64,000 nt of DNA from Piper betle (Eukaryota > Streptophyta > Magnoliopsida > Piperales > Piperaceae), in assembly GCA_033002965.1 (NCBI GenBank), contig JAURVB010014158.1, forward strand, positions 1 through 64,000, read 5' to 3'. This document shows positions 63,051 to 64,000 of this stretch, one piece after another. The translations under genes and the position numbers were made by a program. The number at the start of each line of letters is the position of its first letter. The first letter of the stretch is position 1. A model generated the notes under the pieces. That model saw only the letters and a program-made list of their open reading frames with translations. It was not told the DNA's origin and did no database searches.

Positions 63051-64000
63051 CTGGACCAGTAACAAATAACCATGTATCTAGTTATTTCCATGCTTAAGTT
63101 CTACATGCAAATAACCATGTATCGTGCTAAAAATGAAAAGAAATGGGGGAGGAAGGAGCGTAACTCGATGAGGAGAAGAAGAGGAGGAATAGAGGGACCC
63201 AAACGGTGGTGATGGCAACCCATGGCAGCGGCGACCAGCAGCAAGTGGTAGCGGTGACCCACGGCGTCGGCAACCCGGAGAGAAGAGGGAGGGAAGGAAG
63301 AGGAAGGGAAGAGAACATTAAAAGTGGAGAAGGGAGGAGGGAGGAGGAAAGGAGAAGAAGGAAGAAGTAGAAAGCAGGCACAACTTAATTACAAGACACT
63401 AATGCGCAATACATACAAAGCAAGCACGAACACAACCTTAATTTACACCACACAACCAAACGAAACATAAGTCACTGGTTTGGTAATTGGGGGCGACAAG
63501 ATAATTTAATTACGGATGCGGCCACTGCCAAAGCTCATAACAACGCACAAAGATCCTCTTAGTATTAAACTGATCGAACCGAATAGACCATGTGATACTT
63601 GGACCGAGCCAACAAACTACATGTAAAACATCATGCCAATGGGCTAAATTTTACATAAATACCTTTAAGTTAACTTCAAATTTTATTGATGACTGATGTT
63701 TAGTTTTTTAAAAAAGTATTCAAACTAAAAATATATTAGATAAAGCAAAAGTTTTAATTTCAAATAAAATATGATAATTTCAAATTCAAATTTAAATTCC
63801 CAAAAATATATTTATTTATTTTATTTTATTGAATTTTAATGGTCCAAACTTCATAAAAATAAAATAAATATTTTACTTTTGCTTTTTAATTCATCAATAA
63901 TATAATTTTAGAGTCTATTTATCATTTATTAGTCAATTTTTTTATTTTTATATACAAAATTAATAAAATTATAACTTTTATCCACTATCATCTACTTTGG
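63051..64000. other. Intergenic DNA, no gene
   Basis: A purine-rich tract of about 250 bp (63.13-63.38 kb) gives a spurious minus-strand frame rich in Leu/Ser. The rest is AT-rich. No exon, RNA gene or clear repeat is seen up to the window edge. Confidence 0.5.

Overview
This is a 64 kb piece of nuclear genome from a flowering plant. Every protein gene is split by GT-AG introns. The identifiable products are plant types: a nuclear pore anchor protein, mitochondrial citrate synthase, a KH/CCCH RNA-binding protein, eIF1 and a group-1 LEA protein. Intergenic DNA is AT-rich and full of decayed transposable elements. GC-rich first exons next to AT-rich introns fit a monocot, but that is an inference. 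No bacterial operon, CRISPR array or rRNA is visible.

Layout. 1-1.5 kb: AT-rich sequence, then a small two-exon LEA gene (+, 1650-2053). 3.3-4.2 kb: eIF1/SUI1 gene (-), four coding exons, complete at 113 codons. 5.2-5.8 kb: GC-rich, hairpin-rich repeat. 7.4-37.4 kb: one very large gene (+), the NUA/TPR-type nuclear pore anchor, about 49 coding exons and about 6.1 kb of coding sequence. Two of its introns are swollen by antisense retroelements: a LINE at 16.8-20.6 kb and a complete but dead Copia element with 201-bp LTRs at 28.4-33.3 kb. The Copia element itself carries a hAT-like MITE. 37.4-47.4 kb: no intact gene, but a foldback element, an LTR-like repeat, a FAR1-related (MULE-derived) pseudogene and microsatellites. 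47.8-54.2 kb: citrate synthase (+), 19 exons, intact. 55.2-58.1 kb: KHZ-like CCCH-KH protein (-), three coding exons, intact and convergent with citrate synthase. 58.3-64 kb: repeats only.

The genes do not form a pathway; they are neighbouring housekeeping or stress genes. The most notable point is that the NUA gene has near full-length homology but several frame lesions: short deletions in exons 26, 27 and 39, a GC donor after exon 40 and a phase conflict at exons 47/48. The four other genes read cleanly. Either this copy is decaying or the assembly has small deletions. I found nothing that I would call a previously undescribed biological system.
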